DNA from: JBEEJZ01 sp046046915
GTDB taxonomy: Bacteria > Pseudomonadota > Gammaproteobacteria > Burkholderiales > Burkholderiaceae_C
Assembly (NCBI GenBank): GCA_046046915.1
Contig: JBJOIT010000058.1
Coordinates: 1 to 16,394, forward strand
DNA length: 16,394 nucleotides
Direction of reading: 5' to 3'
The position numbers and the translations under genes were made by a program. The notes under the pieces were generated by a model. It worked only from the letters and a program-made list of their open reading frames with translations. It had not been told where the DNA came from and did no database searches. Below, in pieces: positions 7,301 to 14,372 of this stretch; position 1 is the first letter of the stretch; every line of letters starts with the position of its first letter.

Positions 7301-8116
7301 ATGACCAACACACCAAACCCAAGCGCAAGTAAGCGCACTGCATCTCCCAAACCAACCGGCCCCTCAGGTAAAGGCCAGACCGACCAGAAGTCATCTGCCA
7401 TCAACGAGCAAGCCACTGTGGCCATGGGCTGGATGCACACCGCCCGCTTCCTGACCACAGCGCCGCAGCTGCACTTTTTGCCGCAGCTAGAAGTGCCAGA
7501 AATTGCCTTCGTGGGTCGATCCAACGCCGGTAAATCCACCTGCATCAACACCTTGACCCAGCAAAAGCAGCTGGCCTTTGCCTCCAAAAAACCCGGGCGT
7601 ACCCAGCACATCAATCTGTTTGCGCTGGGCAAACAAGGCATGACCGACGCAGTACTTGCCGATTTGCCCGGCTACGGTTATGCCGCCGTGCCCAAACAGG
7701 ACAAGATACGTTGGCAACAGGTGATGGCCAATTATTTGGTGACCCGAGAAAACCTCAAGGCCATCGTGCTGATGTGCGACCCACGCCATGGCCTGACCGA
7801 GCTCGATGAGATCCTGCTGGATGTCATCCGCCCAAGGGTCACCGAGGGGCTCAAGTTTCTGGTGGTGCTGACCAAGGCCGACAAGCTCAACCGCGCGGAA
7901 CAAAGCAAAGCGCTGTCCATCATGAAGTTGCAGGCCGGCGGGGGTGAAGTTCGCTTGTTTTCGGCCACCAAGCGCCAAGGCATCGACCAAGTTGCGATGC
8001 TGCTGCACGACTGGGCGCACCCCCCAAAGCAGGCCAGCACCGTCGCCACGTCAGAAACCACACCTGCGGTGCTTGAGGCTATTGAGCCCCAAGACCTCGA
8101 TTCTGGCGATCAGTAA
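7301..8116 (+). CDS. engB: EngB (YsxC/YihA), ribosome-biogenesis GTP-binding protein
   Basis: This is a TRAFAC-class GTPase needed for late assembly of the large ribosomal subunit and for normal cell division. From the ATG at 7301 it has 271 residues. The nucleotide-binding motifs appear in order: G1 GRSNAGKST (72-80), G2 around GRTQHIN, G3 DLPGYGYA, G4 TKAD and G5 SATKRQG. The first 40 residues are rich in Ser, Thr, Pro and Lys and look disordered. A second ATG at 7424 (MGWMHTARF) would give the compact core protein and cannot be excluded. The C-terminal tail past about residue 235 is also low in complexity. The gene stands alone on its strand and overlaps the convergent acyltransferase gene by 7 bases. 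Confidence 0.95.
   Translation: MTNTPNPSASKRTASPKPTGPSGKGQTDQKSSAINEQATVAMGWMHTARFLTTAPQLHFLPQLEVPEIAFVGRSNAGKSTCINTLTQQKQLAFASKKPGRTQHINLFALGKQGMTDAVLADLPGYGYAAVPKQDKIRWQQVMANYLVTRENLKAIVLMCDPRHGLTELDEILLDVIRPRVTEGLKFLVVLTKADKLNRAEQSKALSIMKLQAGGGEVRLFSATKRQGIDQVAMLLHDWAHPPKQASTVATSETTPAVLEAIEPQDLDSGDQ
8072..8093 (-). repeat. Nine-pair hairpin past the acyltransferase stop, inside engB
   Basis: On the minus strand CTTGGGGCT-CAAT-AGCCTCAAG forms nine pairs (one G-T) with a four-base loop, 16 bases beyond the TGA of the minus-strand acyltransferase gene. It lies within the engB C-terminal coding region. No T-run follows, so it is at best a 3'-end stabiliser or a weak terminator. Confidence 0.35.
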
Positions 8117-8988
8117 ATAGGTGGGCTGCCCGGCGGGCGGCTTTTGAAGCGTTTATGCACCCAGTAATATTGATCGGGCATGGTGTCGATCATGGCCTGC
8201 AAGCGCAGGTTCATCTGGGCAGCATCTTCGCTTGCATCTTGGGTCGGGAAGTCAAGCCAGGCGGGCAGCACCTGAACCTCATAGCCTTCGGGCCTCATGC
8301 GGGTTACCACTGGCACCACCCTGGCGTTGCCCAGCCTTGCAAAACGTCCCAACGATGTCACGGTGGCGGCAGGAACCCCGTAAAAAGGCACAAACACTGA
8401 CTCGCGCACGCCAAAGTTCATGTCTGGCAGCAGATACAACGCTTCGCCTTCGCGCAAAGCACTCACCAAGGGCTTGGGGCCGGCAGACCGGTCAAAGAGC
8501 CGTGGCAAACCAAAGCGCTGCCGTCCATGAAAGATCCAGGCATCCACCGTGGTGTTGGCCTGATGTGTGTAGATGGTGTTGAAGCGCCTGGGCACTTGCT
8601 GGGTCAATGCCGTCCAACCCGCATCCAACCCCACAAAGTGGGGGGCAAAAATCAGCACCGGCTCTGGCGACTGCAGATCAGCCATTGCACCTGTGAGTTG
8701 CAGTCGCTGCCGCAACAGTTCTGGCGAGCCGTGCCACAACCAGCCACGGTCGAGCCAGGCCTGGGCGAAGCGAACAAAAGTTGACAGCGCCAAACGCCGT
8801 CTTTCTGCGGGGGCGAGGGAGGGAAAGCACAAACCCAGATTCGTCATCACCACATGCCGGCGCGGCACGGCTGCCACATAAAGCACGTAGCCGAGCAAGG
8901 CACCCAAGCCCCTCAGCCACGGCAAAGGCAGACGCGCCATGACACGTGTGCAAAACAACCAGAATTGACTGGCCAGTTTCAAGACCAT
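8110..8988 (-). CDS. LpxL/HtrB-family lipid A late acyltransferase (second gene of the pair)
   Basis: This inner-membrane enzyme is expected to transfer a fatty acyl chain from acyl-ACP to a hydroxyl of the lipid A precursor, completing lipid A. The 292-residue protein has a hydrophobic N-terminal anchor (about residues 23-42). The HX4(D/E) catalytic dyad is His117 and Asp122 in APHFVGLDAG. The family pattern continues with GEALYLLPDMNFGVRESVFVPFYGVPA, the substrate-binding block. The start at 8988 is supported by a GGAGG-type ribosome binding site and begins two bases after the upstream paralogue's stop. The frame is open upstream, but that would overlap the paralogue. Which acyl position it modifies (LpxL- or LpxM-like) cannot be read from sequence. 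Confidence 0.9.
   Translation of the reverse strand: MVLKLASQFWLFCTRVMARLPLPWLRGLGALLGYVLYVAAVPRRHVVMTNLGLCFPSLAPAERRRLALSTFVRFAQAWLDRGWLWHGSPELLRQRLQLTGAMADLQSPEPVLIFAPHFVGLDAGWTALTQQVPRRFNTIYTHQANTTVDAWIFHGRQRFGLPRLFDRSAGPKPLVSALREGEALYLLPDMNFGVRESVFVPFYGVPAATVTSLGRFARLGNARVVPVVTRMRPEGYEVQVLPAWLDFPTQDASEDAAQMNLRLQAMIDTMPDQYYWVHKRFKSRPPGSPPIY
8125..8145 (+). terminator. Probable intrinsic terminator of engB embedded in the convergent gene
   Basis: GCTGCCC (8125-8131) pairs with GGGCGGC (8135-8141) through a GGC loop, including one T-G wobble, and is followed by TTTT (8142-8145). It begins 8 nt after the engB stop. It also codes for the last residues (RPPGSP) of the minus-strand acyltransferase. 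Confidence 0.6.
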
Positions 8989-8990
8989 GC

Positions 8991-9818
8991 TCAATCCTCC
9001 CTCGGGTCCTTGTAGCGTGCATAAGCCCACAAGTACTGCTGCGGACAACGCATGATCAAGTCTTCCATGGCTCGGTTGATGACTGCGGCTGCAAGAGTGG
9101 GGTCTTGTGGCAATACAGAGGGCAGCGGTTGCACATGCACACGGTAACCCCGACCCCAGCTCAAACGTTCACCCCAAGCCAGAAGTACACATGCGCCGGT
9201 TTGCTGCGCCAGCCGCACCGATAGTGTCATGGTGTAGGCTGGCTGGCCAAAAAAAGGTGCCCAAATGCCCTGCCCTAAAGGAGGCACCTGATCAGGCAAC
9301 AAGCCCACGCTTTCGCCGCCCTTGAGCGCGCGCAGCATCTGGCGTACCCCAGCCATGGAGGTCTCGGCTGTGCGCAACCCTTCCCGAGCGCGCGCCTGCA
9401 GGACCCAGTCTCGCAACCAGGCTTTTTTTGGAGGACGAAACAACACCGTCATGGGCGCATGTGTGGCGCCATAAACATCGGCATACGCACGGGCTGTGAT
9501 TTCAAAACACCCCAAATGAGGCGTGAGAAACAGCACCCCGCGACCTTGTTCAAGCGCCTCAGTCACCAGCTCCTGACCCGACCACAGCACCCGCACGGGG
9601 CGGCCCAGCCATAGGCGTGGCAATTCCAGAATCGTCTTGCCGGCCTCGCCAACGGCGCAACTCCATTGACGCCAGGTCAATCCTGCACGTCTGGCGTTAG
9701 CGATGAAGCGACGCCTGTACTTACCTGAAAGCAAAAAGACCAGCCAGCCCGCGAACCAGCCTTTGAGGTGCAGCAGGCACAAAGGCATTGCCGACAAAGT
9801 GGAAATCACAAAGCGCAT
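8991..9818 (-). CDS. LpxL/HtrB-family lipid A late acyltransferase (first gene of the pair)
   Basis: This is a second acyl-ACP-dependent acyltransferase for lipid A, 275 residues long, with an N-terminal membrane segment (about residues 8-31). The catalytic HX4E motif is His101 and Glu106 in TPHLGCFEIT. GESVGLLPDQVPPLGQGIWAPFFGQPAYT matches the family's conserved second block. The start MRFVIST at 9818 fits family N-termini, though no good ribosome binding site precedes it. A GTG at 9875 would add 19 polar residues and seems less likely. It is cotranscribed with the following paralogue (2-base gap). The two share the fold but differ clearly in sequence, so each probably has its own acyl position or chain specificity. 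Confidence 0.9.
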   Translation of the reverse strand: MRFVISTLSAMPLCLLHLKGWFAGWLVFLLSGKYRRRFIANARRAGLTWRQWSCAVGEAGKTILELPRLWLGRPVRVLWSGQELVTEALEQGRGVLFLTPHLGCFEITARAYADVYGATHAPMTVLFRPPKKAWLRDWVLQARAREGLRTAETSMAGVRQMLRALKGGESVGLLPDQVPPLGQGIWAPFFGQPAYTMTLSVRLAQQTGACVLLAWGERLSWGRGYRVHVQPLPSVLPQDPTLAAAVINRAMEDLIMRCPQQYLWAYARYKDPRED

Positions 9819-10021
9819 GGATTGGATAGAATTCGCCCGTCGCTGAGTTATGGAACTACTTGCAGGGCGACACACAGGGTCGGTTGAGGCGTTGAATGCA
9901 GCGTTTCAAAGAGCCGACATTGTGCCTTGTCACTTTTGACAAATCTGCTAAAGCGTTCGCCGAAGCCCCAAGCCCAAGCAGCGCCTCACCAACTGTTTGA
10001 CTTATTTAGGAGCTTGACATC
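9819..10021. promoter_or_regulatory. Divergent upstream region of the acyltransferase pair and metK
   Basis: This is the longest gene-free stretch in the window, 203 bases, between divergently read genes. It contains a perfect 16-base inverted repeat (9927-9942) and the metK ribosome binding site AGGAG (10008-10012, 9 nt before ATG). TTGTCA at 9927 with TAAAGC 16 bases later is the best promoter-like pair I found for metK, and it is weak. I see no convincing promoter for the minus strand and no recognisable SAM riboswitch. Confidence 0.5.
9927..9942. repeat. Perfect inverted repeat TTGTCA-CTTT-TGACAA upstream of metK
   Basis: Two six-base arms are exactly complementary around a four-base spacer, 79 bases before the metK start. 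The right arm overlaps a TTGACA sequence (9936-9941) identical to the -35 consensus, though no good -10 lies 17 bases on. It could be an operator for a dimeric regulator or chance. Confidence 0.4.
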
Positions 10022-11203
10022 ATGGCGAACGACTTTCTTTTTACTTCCGAATCCGTCTCCGAAGGCCACCCCGACAAGGTAGCCGACCAGATCTCCGACG
10101 CGATTCTGGATGCGATCTTCAAACAAGACCCGCTGAGCCGCGTGGCCGCCGAAACCCTGACAAACACCGGTCTGGTGGTGCTGGCTGGTGAGATCACCAC
10201 CAACGCACACGTCGACTACATCCAGGTGGCCCGCGACACCATCAAGCGCATCGGTTACGACAACACCGAGTACGGCATCGACTACAAAGGCTGCGCCGTG
10301 ATGGTGGCTTATGACAAGCAGAGCAATGACATCGCCCAGGGTGTGGATCACGCCAGCGATGACTTCCTCAACATTGGCGCGGGCGACCAAGGCCTGATGT
10401 TTGGCTACGCCTGCGACGAAACCCCAGAGCTGATGCCCGCGCCCATCTATTACGCGCATCGCCTGGTGGAGCGCCAGGCCCAGCTGCGCAAGGACGGCCG
10501 CCTTCCCTTTCTTCGCCCGGATGCCAAGAGCCAGGTGACTATGCGATACGTCGATGGCAAGCCCCACTCCATCGACACCGTGGTGCTGTCTTCACAACAC
10601 AGCCCAGACCAGTCTGAGTCACCCACCAAAATGAAGGCCAGCTTTGTCGAAGCGGTCATTGAAGAAATTATCAAGCCCGTGCTGCCCAAGGAGTGGCTGC
10701 AAAACACGCGCTACCTGATTAACCCCACCGGTCGCTTTGTGATTGGTGGTCCCCAGGGCGACTGCGGCCTGACCGGGCGCAAGATCATCGTGGACACCTA
10801 TGGCGGCGCCTGCCCGCACGGCGGTGGTGCCTTCAGCGGCAAAGACCCCAGCAAGGTGGACCGCTCGGCCGCCTACGCTGCCCGCTACGTGGCCAAGAAC
10901 ATCGTGAAAGCCGGCCTGGCAAGGCAATGCCAGATTCAGGTGGCCTATGCCATCGGCGTGGCCAAGCCCATGAACGTGACGGTGTACACCGAAGGCACGG
11001 GCGTGATTCCCGACGAAGCGATCGCCGCACTGGTCAACGAGCACTTTGACCTGCGCCCCAAAGGCATCATCCAGATGCTCGACCTGCTGCGTCCCATCTA
11101 CGAAAAAACCGCCGCCTACGGGCACTTTGGCCGCGAAGAGCCCGAATTCACCTGGGAGCGGACTGACAAGGTGCAAGCCTTGCGCGCGGCAGCAGGGCTG
11201 TAA
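10022..11203 (+). CDS. metK: S-adenosylmethionine synthetase (methionine adenosyltransferase) MetK
   Basis: This cytoplasmic enzyme makes S-adenosylmethionine from methionine and ATP, releasing phosphate and diphosphate. It has 393 residues, typical of bacterial MetK. The N-terminal SEGHPDKVADQISDAILD holds the ATP-binding histidine (His16). The signature GAGDQGLMFGYA (119-130) is complete, as is the phosphate-binding loop HGGGAFSGKDPSKVDRSAAY. GRFVIGGPQGDCGLTGRKII and the C-terminal YGHFGREEPEFTWE also match the family. The start is supported by AGGAG at 10008-10012. It is transcribed alone and converges with dnaE2, with only four bases between the stop codons. Confidence 0.98.
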   Translation: MANDFLFTSESVSEGHPDKVADQISDAILDAIFKQDPLSRVAAETLTNTGLVVLAGEITTNAHVDYIQVARDTIKRIGYDNTEYGIDYKGCAVMVAYDKQSNDIAQGVDHASDDFLNIGAGDQGLMFGYACDETPELMPAPIYYAHRLVERQAQLRKDGRLPFLRPDAKSQVTMRYVDGKPHSIDTVVLSSQHSPDQSESPTKMKASFVEAVIEEIIKPVLPKEWLQNTRYLINPTGRFVIGGPQGDCGLTGRKIIVDTYGGACPHGGGAFSGKDPSKVDRSAAYAARYVAKNIVKAGLARQCQIQVAYAIGVAKPMNVTVYTEGTGVIPDEAIAALVNEHFDLRPKGIIQMLDLLRPIYEKTAAYGHFGREEPEFTWERTDKVQALRAAAGL

Positions 11204-11207
11204 GGCT

Positions 11208-14200
11208 TTAGTGAAACTCCCGGCTCTGGGTGCTCAATCCACCCAAGAGCGGGGTGAGGTCCTGCAGTCGCCGGGCAATCAGGTGGCGCACCTGGCCGCC
11301 ACTGTCCACGTCGCGTTGCCATTCGCCCCACACGGCCAATAGCCGGGCCTGCAGCAACGTTTTCACCTGCTGCTCCCGAACAGACGGCCAGACGATCACG
11401 TTCACGCAGCCGTGCTCGTCTTCCAAAGTCACAAACACCACACCTTTGGCGGTGGGCGGCGCCTGACGCATGCTGACCAGCCCGCAGGCCGACACCCGGC
11501 GCCCATGCAGCACTTGCTGCAGCTGGGCCGACGTCTTCAACTTCAAATGCGCCAGCTGGGGCCGCAAAATGGCCACCGGATGTCGGCGCAAACTCAAACC
11601 CAGGGCAGCATAGTCGTGCAGCACTTCCTGACCCTCACTGGCCTGGGGCAACAACAACGGGGCTTCTTGCACAGGCGCATGCCGCAAAAGTGCAGGTGCC
11701 ATCACCAGCGCTGACGCAGCCCAGGCCTGCTGTCGGCGATGCCCTGCCAGGCTGGCCAAGGCATCACTCGCTGAGAGGGCGTTCAGGTCACCGCGGTCCA
11801 GCTGGGCACGCAAGGCCAAGTCATCTACATGCTCAAAAGGTGCCACAGTCCGCGCGGCCACGATGCGCTGGGCAGCCGCGGCCGCCAGGCCAGACACCAG
11901 ATGCAAACCCAGGCGTACAGCAGGTGCCGGGGCCATGCCATCGCCTGAAAAACAATGGGGATCAGACCCCAATTTATCTAGCGTACTGTCCCAATCACTA
12001 TGCGACACATCTACCGAGCGCACCTCCACGCCATGGCGCCGGGCGTCCTGCACCAGTTGTGAGGGGCTGTAAAAGCCCATGGGTTGAGAGTTGAGCAGTG
12101 CGACCAAAAAGCAGGCTGGCTCGTGGCACTTGAGCCAGGCACTCACGTAAACCAACAAGGCAAAGCTGGCGGCGTGGCTTTCAGGAAAGCCGTATTCACC
12201 AAAACCCTCGATCTGGCTGAAGATGTTTTCTGCAAAGTCGGCGGTGTAGCCGTTGGCGACCATGCGACTGATCAGCAGATCGTGAAATTTGTGCACACCG
12301 CCTTTGCGCTTCCATGCCGCCATGGAGCGACGCAGCTGGTCGGCCTCATCGCCACTGAAGTTGGCCGCCAGCATGGCAATCTGCATCACCTGCTCCTGAA
12401 AAATCGGCACACCCAAGGTGCGCTTCAGGGCAGCTTCGAGCGCGGGCGGCACATCCACGGGGTCCAATCCCTGGCGGCGGCGTAAATACGGATGCACCAT
12501 GCCGCCCTGTATGGGTCCCGGCCGAACGATGGCAACCTCAACCACCAGGCCGTAATAGTTGCGTGGCCGCAGGCGCGGCAACATGGACATCTGGGCCCGG
12601 CTTTCGATCTGGAACACCCCAACGGTGTCGGCAGCGCAAATCATGTCGTAGGTGGGTGCATCGCCGTCGGGAATATCCTGCATGCGCAATTCCTGTCCCC
12701 TGCGCTGCCCAACCAAGGCCAGACAACGGCGTATGGCGCTCAGCATGCCCAAGGCCAGTACGTCCACCTTGAGCAAGCCAACCTCATCCAGGTCATCCTT
12801 GTCCCACTGGATGATGGACCGATCAAACATGGCTGCGTTCTCAATGGGCACCAGTCGTGACAAAGGCCCGTCGGTCAGTACAAATCCCCCTGGATGCTGG
12901 CTCAAATGGCGGGGAAAGCCGATCAGCTGCCGTGTCAGACTGAGCCACTGTGCCTGTCGGTCATCCAGTGCCGCAACTCCCAGGGCTTGCGCCCAGGCAT
13001 CGGAGTCTGACCCCACTGGGTTGAACCTGGAATGTGCCTTGCTGGCCTGCTCGATCAGCACCTCGTCCACGCCCAGCGCCTTGCCCACGTCCCGCAAGGC
13101 GCTGCGGGTGCGGTAGCTGGTGACCACAGCGGTCAATGCGGCCCGGTCGCGGCCGTACTTTTGGTAGATGTACTGAATCACCTCTTCACGCCGGTCATGT
13201 TCAAAGTCCACGTCGATGTCGGGCGGCTCGTTACGTTCGCGGCTGATGAAGCGCTCGAACAGCACATGGGTGCGCGCCGGATCCACCTCCGTTACCCCAA
13301 GGCAATAGCACACCGCCGAATTGGCCGCCGAGCCCCGGCCTTGGCACAAGATGCCCTGGCTGCGTGCAAAACGCACGATGTCAAACACGGTCAGAAAGTA
13401 CATCTCGTACTTGAGCTGGGCAATCAGGGCCAGTTCGTGTTCGATCTGGCGCAGCACGGCTGGCGGCGCTCCGTCCGGGTAGCGCACAAGTACTCCCTCC
13501 TGGGTGTACTGGCGCAAAGTTTGGTCGGGTGTGAGTCCCGGCAACAAGGTCTCTTGCGGGTACTGGTATCGCAGCTCATCCAGGCTGAAATGGCAGCGCT
13601 CTGCCACTTGCAGGGTGTTGGCCAACAAGACTTGCGGATACAGCTGGGCCAACCGCTGGCGTGAGCGCAAGTGCGCCTCGGCGTTGGCTTGCAAGGCGGC
13701 TCCGCACTGGGCAACAGGCTGGTGCAGGCGCACCGCATTGATCACATCCTGCAAGGGTTTGCGCGAGCGCAGATGCATCAGCACCTGGCCCGCAGCCACC
13801 AGCGGCAGCCCGGTGAGCTGCGAAGCCCGTTGTAAGGTGTACAGCCACAGCGCGTCATCGGGGCCATGTTGCAAAACCACACCCATCCACAGGCGCTCGG
13901 CAAAGCGGTCGCGTGCACGCAAACACCATGCACATAGGCTCTCAAAGCTAAGCCGTCGCTCAGGCACCAACAGCAACTCGCAATCCGCCAAAGCATCCCA
14001 GGCCGGATCGGTCCATGGCAGCTGGTAACGACCTTTATCTGCCTTGCGCCTAGCCGTTGTGATCAGCTGGCACAGCTGCCCCCAACCCGACAAACTGTGC
14101 GGCAAGACAACAAAGGTGACATCAGGCAACACAAAGTGCGCCCCTGGCAGAAATTTCAAACCCAAGCGCCGGGCCTCGGCGTGTGCCCGCACCACGCCTG

Positions 14201-14372
14201 CCACCGAGCATTCATCGGTCAGCGCCAGGGCGGCATACCCCAGCGCGTGGGCGCGCTCTACCAGCTCCGCCGGATGCGAGGCCCCGCGCTGAAAGCTGAA
14301 GTTGCTCATGCAAAACAGCTCGGCGTAGGCTGGGGCAACTGGCGTCACCTCAGGGGCGGTCACCTCAGGCAT
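11208..14372 (-). CDS. dnaE2: DnaE2 (ImuC), SOS-induced error-prone DNA polymerase III alpha-like subunit
   Basis: This is a C-family polymerase that extends past lesions as part of the ImuA-ImuB-DnaE2 mutasome. From the ATG at 14372 it has 1054 residues, normal for DnaE2. Order of domains: a degenerate PHP domain at the N-terminus (YAELFCMSNFSFQRGASHP, residues 16-34), palm/fingers with catalytic Asp387 and Asp389 in PDIDVDF and Asp537 in LLKVDVLALG, the SQHPGGF and FGEYGFPESHAASFALLVY blocks, a helix-hairpin-helix region, and a C-terminal OB fold (about residues 950-1030). The start could also be the ATG at 14381; either overlaps imuB, by 8 or 17 bases. Two REP-like palindromes are translated at residues 454-458 and 800-806. 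It is the last gene of the LexA-controlled operon. Confidence 0.95.
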   Translation of the reverse strand: MPEVTAPEVTPVAPAYAELFCMSNFSFQRGASHPAELVERAHALGYAALALTDECSVAGVVRAHAEARRLGLKFLPGAHFVLPDVTFVVLPHSLSGWGQLCQLITTARRKADKGRYQLPWTDPAWDALADCELLLVPERRLSFESLCAWCLRARDRFAERLWMGVVLQHGPDDALWLYTLQRASQLTGLPLVAAGQVLMHLRSRKPLQDVINAVRLHQPVAQCGAALQANAEAHLRSRQRLAQLYPQVLLANTLQVAERCHFSLDELRYQYPQETLLPGLTPDQTLRQYTQEGVLVRYPDGAPPAVLRQIEHELALIAQLKYEMYFLTVFDIVRFARSQGILCQGRGSAANSAVCYCLGVTEVDPARTHVLFERFISRERNEPPDIDVDFEHDRREEVIQYIYQKYGRDRAALTAVVTSYRTRSALRDVGKALGVDEVLIEQASKAHSRFNPVGSDSDAWAQALGVAALDDRQAQWLSLTRQLIGFPRHLSQHPGGFVLTDGPLSRLVPIENAAMFDRSIIQWDKDDLDEVGLLKVDVLALGMLSAIRRCLALVGQRRGQELRMQDIPDGDAPTYDMICAADTVGVFQIESRAQMSMLPRLRPRNYYGLVVEVAIVRPGPIQGGMVHPYLRRRQGLDPVDVPPALEAALKRTLGVPIFQEQVMQIAMLAANFSGDEADQLRRSMAAWKRKGGVHKFHDLLISRMVANGYTADFAENIFSQIEGFGEYGFPESHAASFALLVYVSAWLKCHEPACFLVALLNSQPMGFYSPSQLVQDARRHGVEVRSVDVSHSDWDSTLDKLGSDPHCFSGDGMAPAPAVRLGLHLVSGLAAAAAQRIVAARTVAPFEHVDDLALRAQLDRGDLNALSASDALASLAGHRRQQAWAASALVMAPALLRHAPVQEAPLLLPQASEGQEVLHDYAALGLSLRRHPVAILRPQLAHLKLKTSAQLQQVLHGRRVSACGLVSMRQAPPTAKGVVFVTLEDEHGCVNVIVWPSVREQQVKTLLQARLLAVWGEWQRDVDSGGQVRHLIARRLQDLTPLLGGLSTQSREFH
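11219..11254 (+). terminator. Long imperfect hairpin 15 nt past the metK stop, inside dnaE2
   Basis: CCC-G-GCTCTGGGTG (11219-11232) pairs with CCACCCAAGAGCGGGG (11239-11254). About 13 pairs form, with one G-G mismatch and one bulged A, closing a seven-base loop. No T-run follows on either strand, so intrinsic termination is uncertain. It also encodes part of the DnaE2 C-terminus (LLGGLSTQSR). Confidence 0.45.
11952..11980 (-). repeat. REP-like palindrome translated within dnaE2 (copy 1)
   Basis: The coding strand reads AAATTGGGGTCTGATCCCCA, a TGGGG/CCCCA inverted repeat (11956-11960 and 11967-11971) around TCTGAT. It encodes KLGSDPH (800-806). From memory of the family, the stretch between SDWDSTL and AVRLGLHL is about ten residues longer here than in other DnaE2 proteins. 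The motif resembles GGGGTCTGACCCC-type REP sequences often found in betaproteobacterial genomes. Exact element borders cannot be set. Confidence 0.45.
13002..13014 (-). repeat. REP-like palindrome translated within dnaE2 (copy 2)
   Basis: The coding strand reads GGGGTCAGACTCC, an inverted repeat with one G-T mismatch about a central A. It encodes GSDS (residues 454-457) in the same reading frame as the other copy. It lies in the variable linker between the VGKALG helix and QLIGFPRHLSQHPGGF, where I see no obvious length excess. Confidence 0.35.

Noticed and set aside
7227..7394. N-terminal extension of the cytochrome c4 reading frame by 56 residues
   Set aside because: The typical signal peptide begins at the ATG at 7226. 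The extension would run antisense into engB and would bury the signal peptide.
9943..10021. SAM or SAH riboswitch before metK
   Set aside because: I looked for the conserved cores and multi-stem layout and could not find them. The leader is short and only the 16-base inverted repeat stands out.
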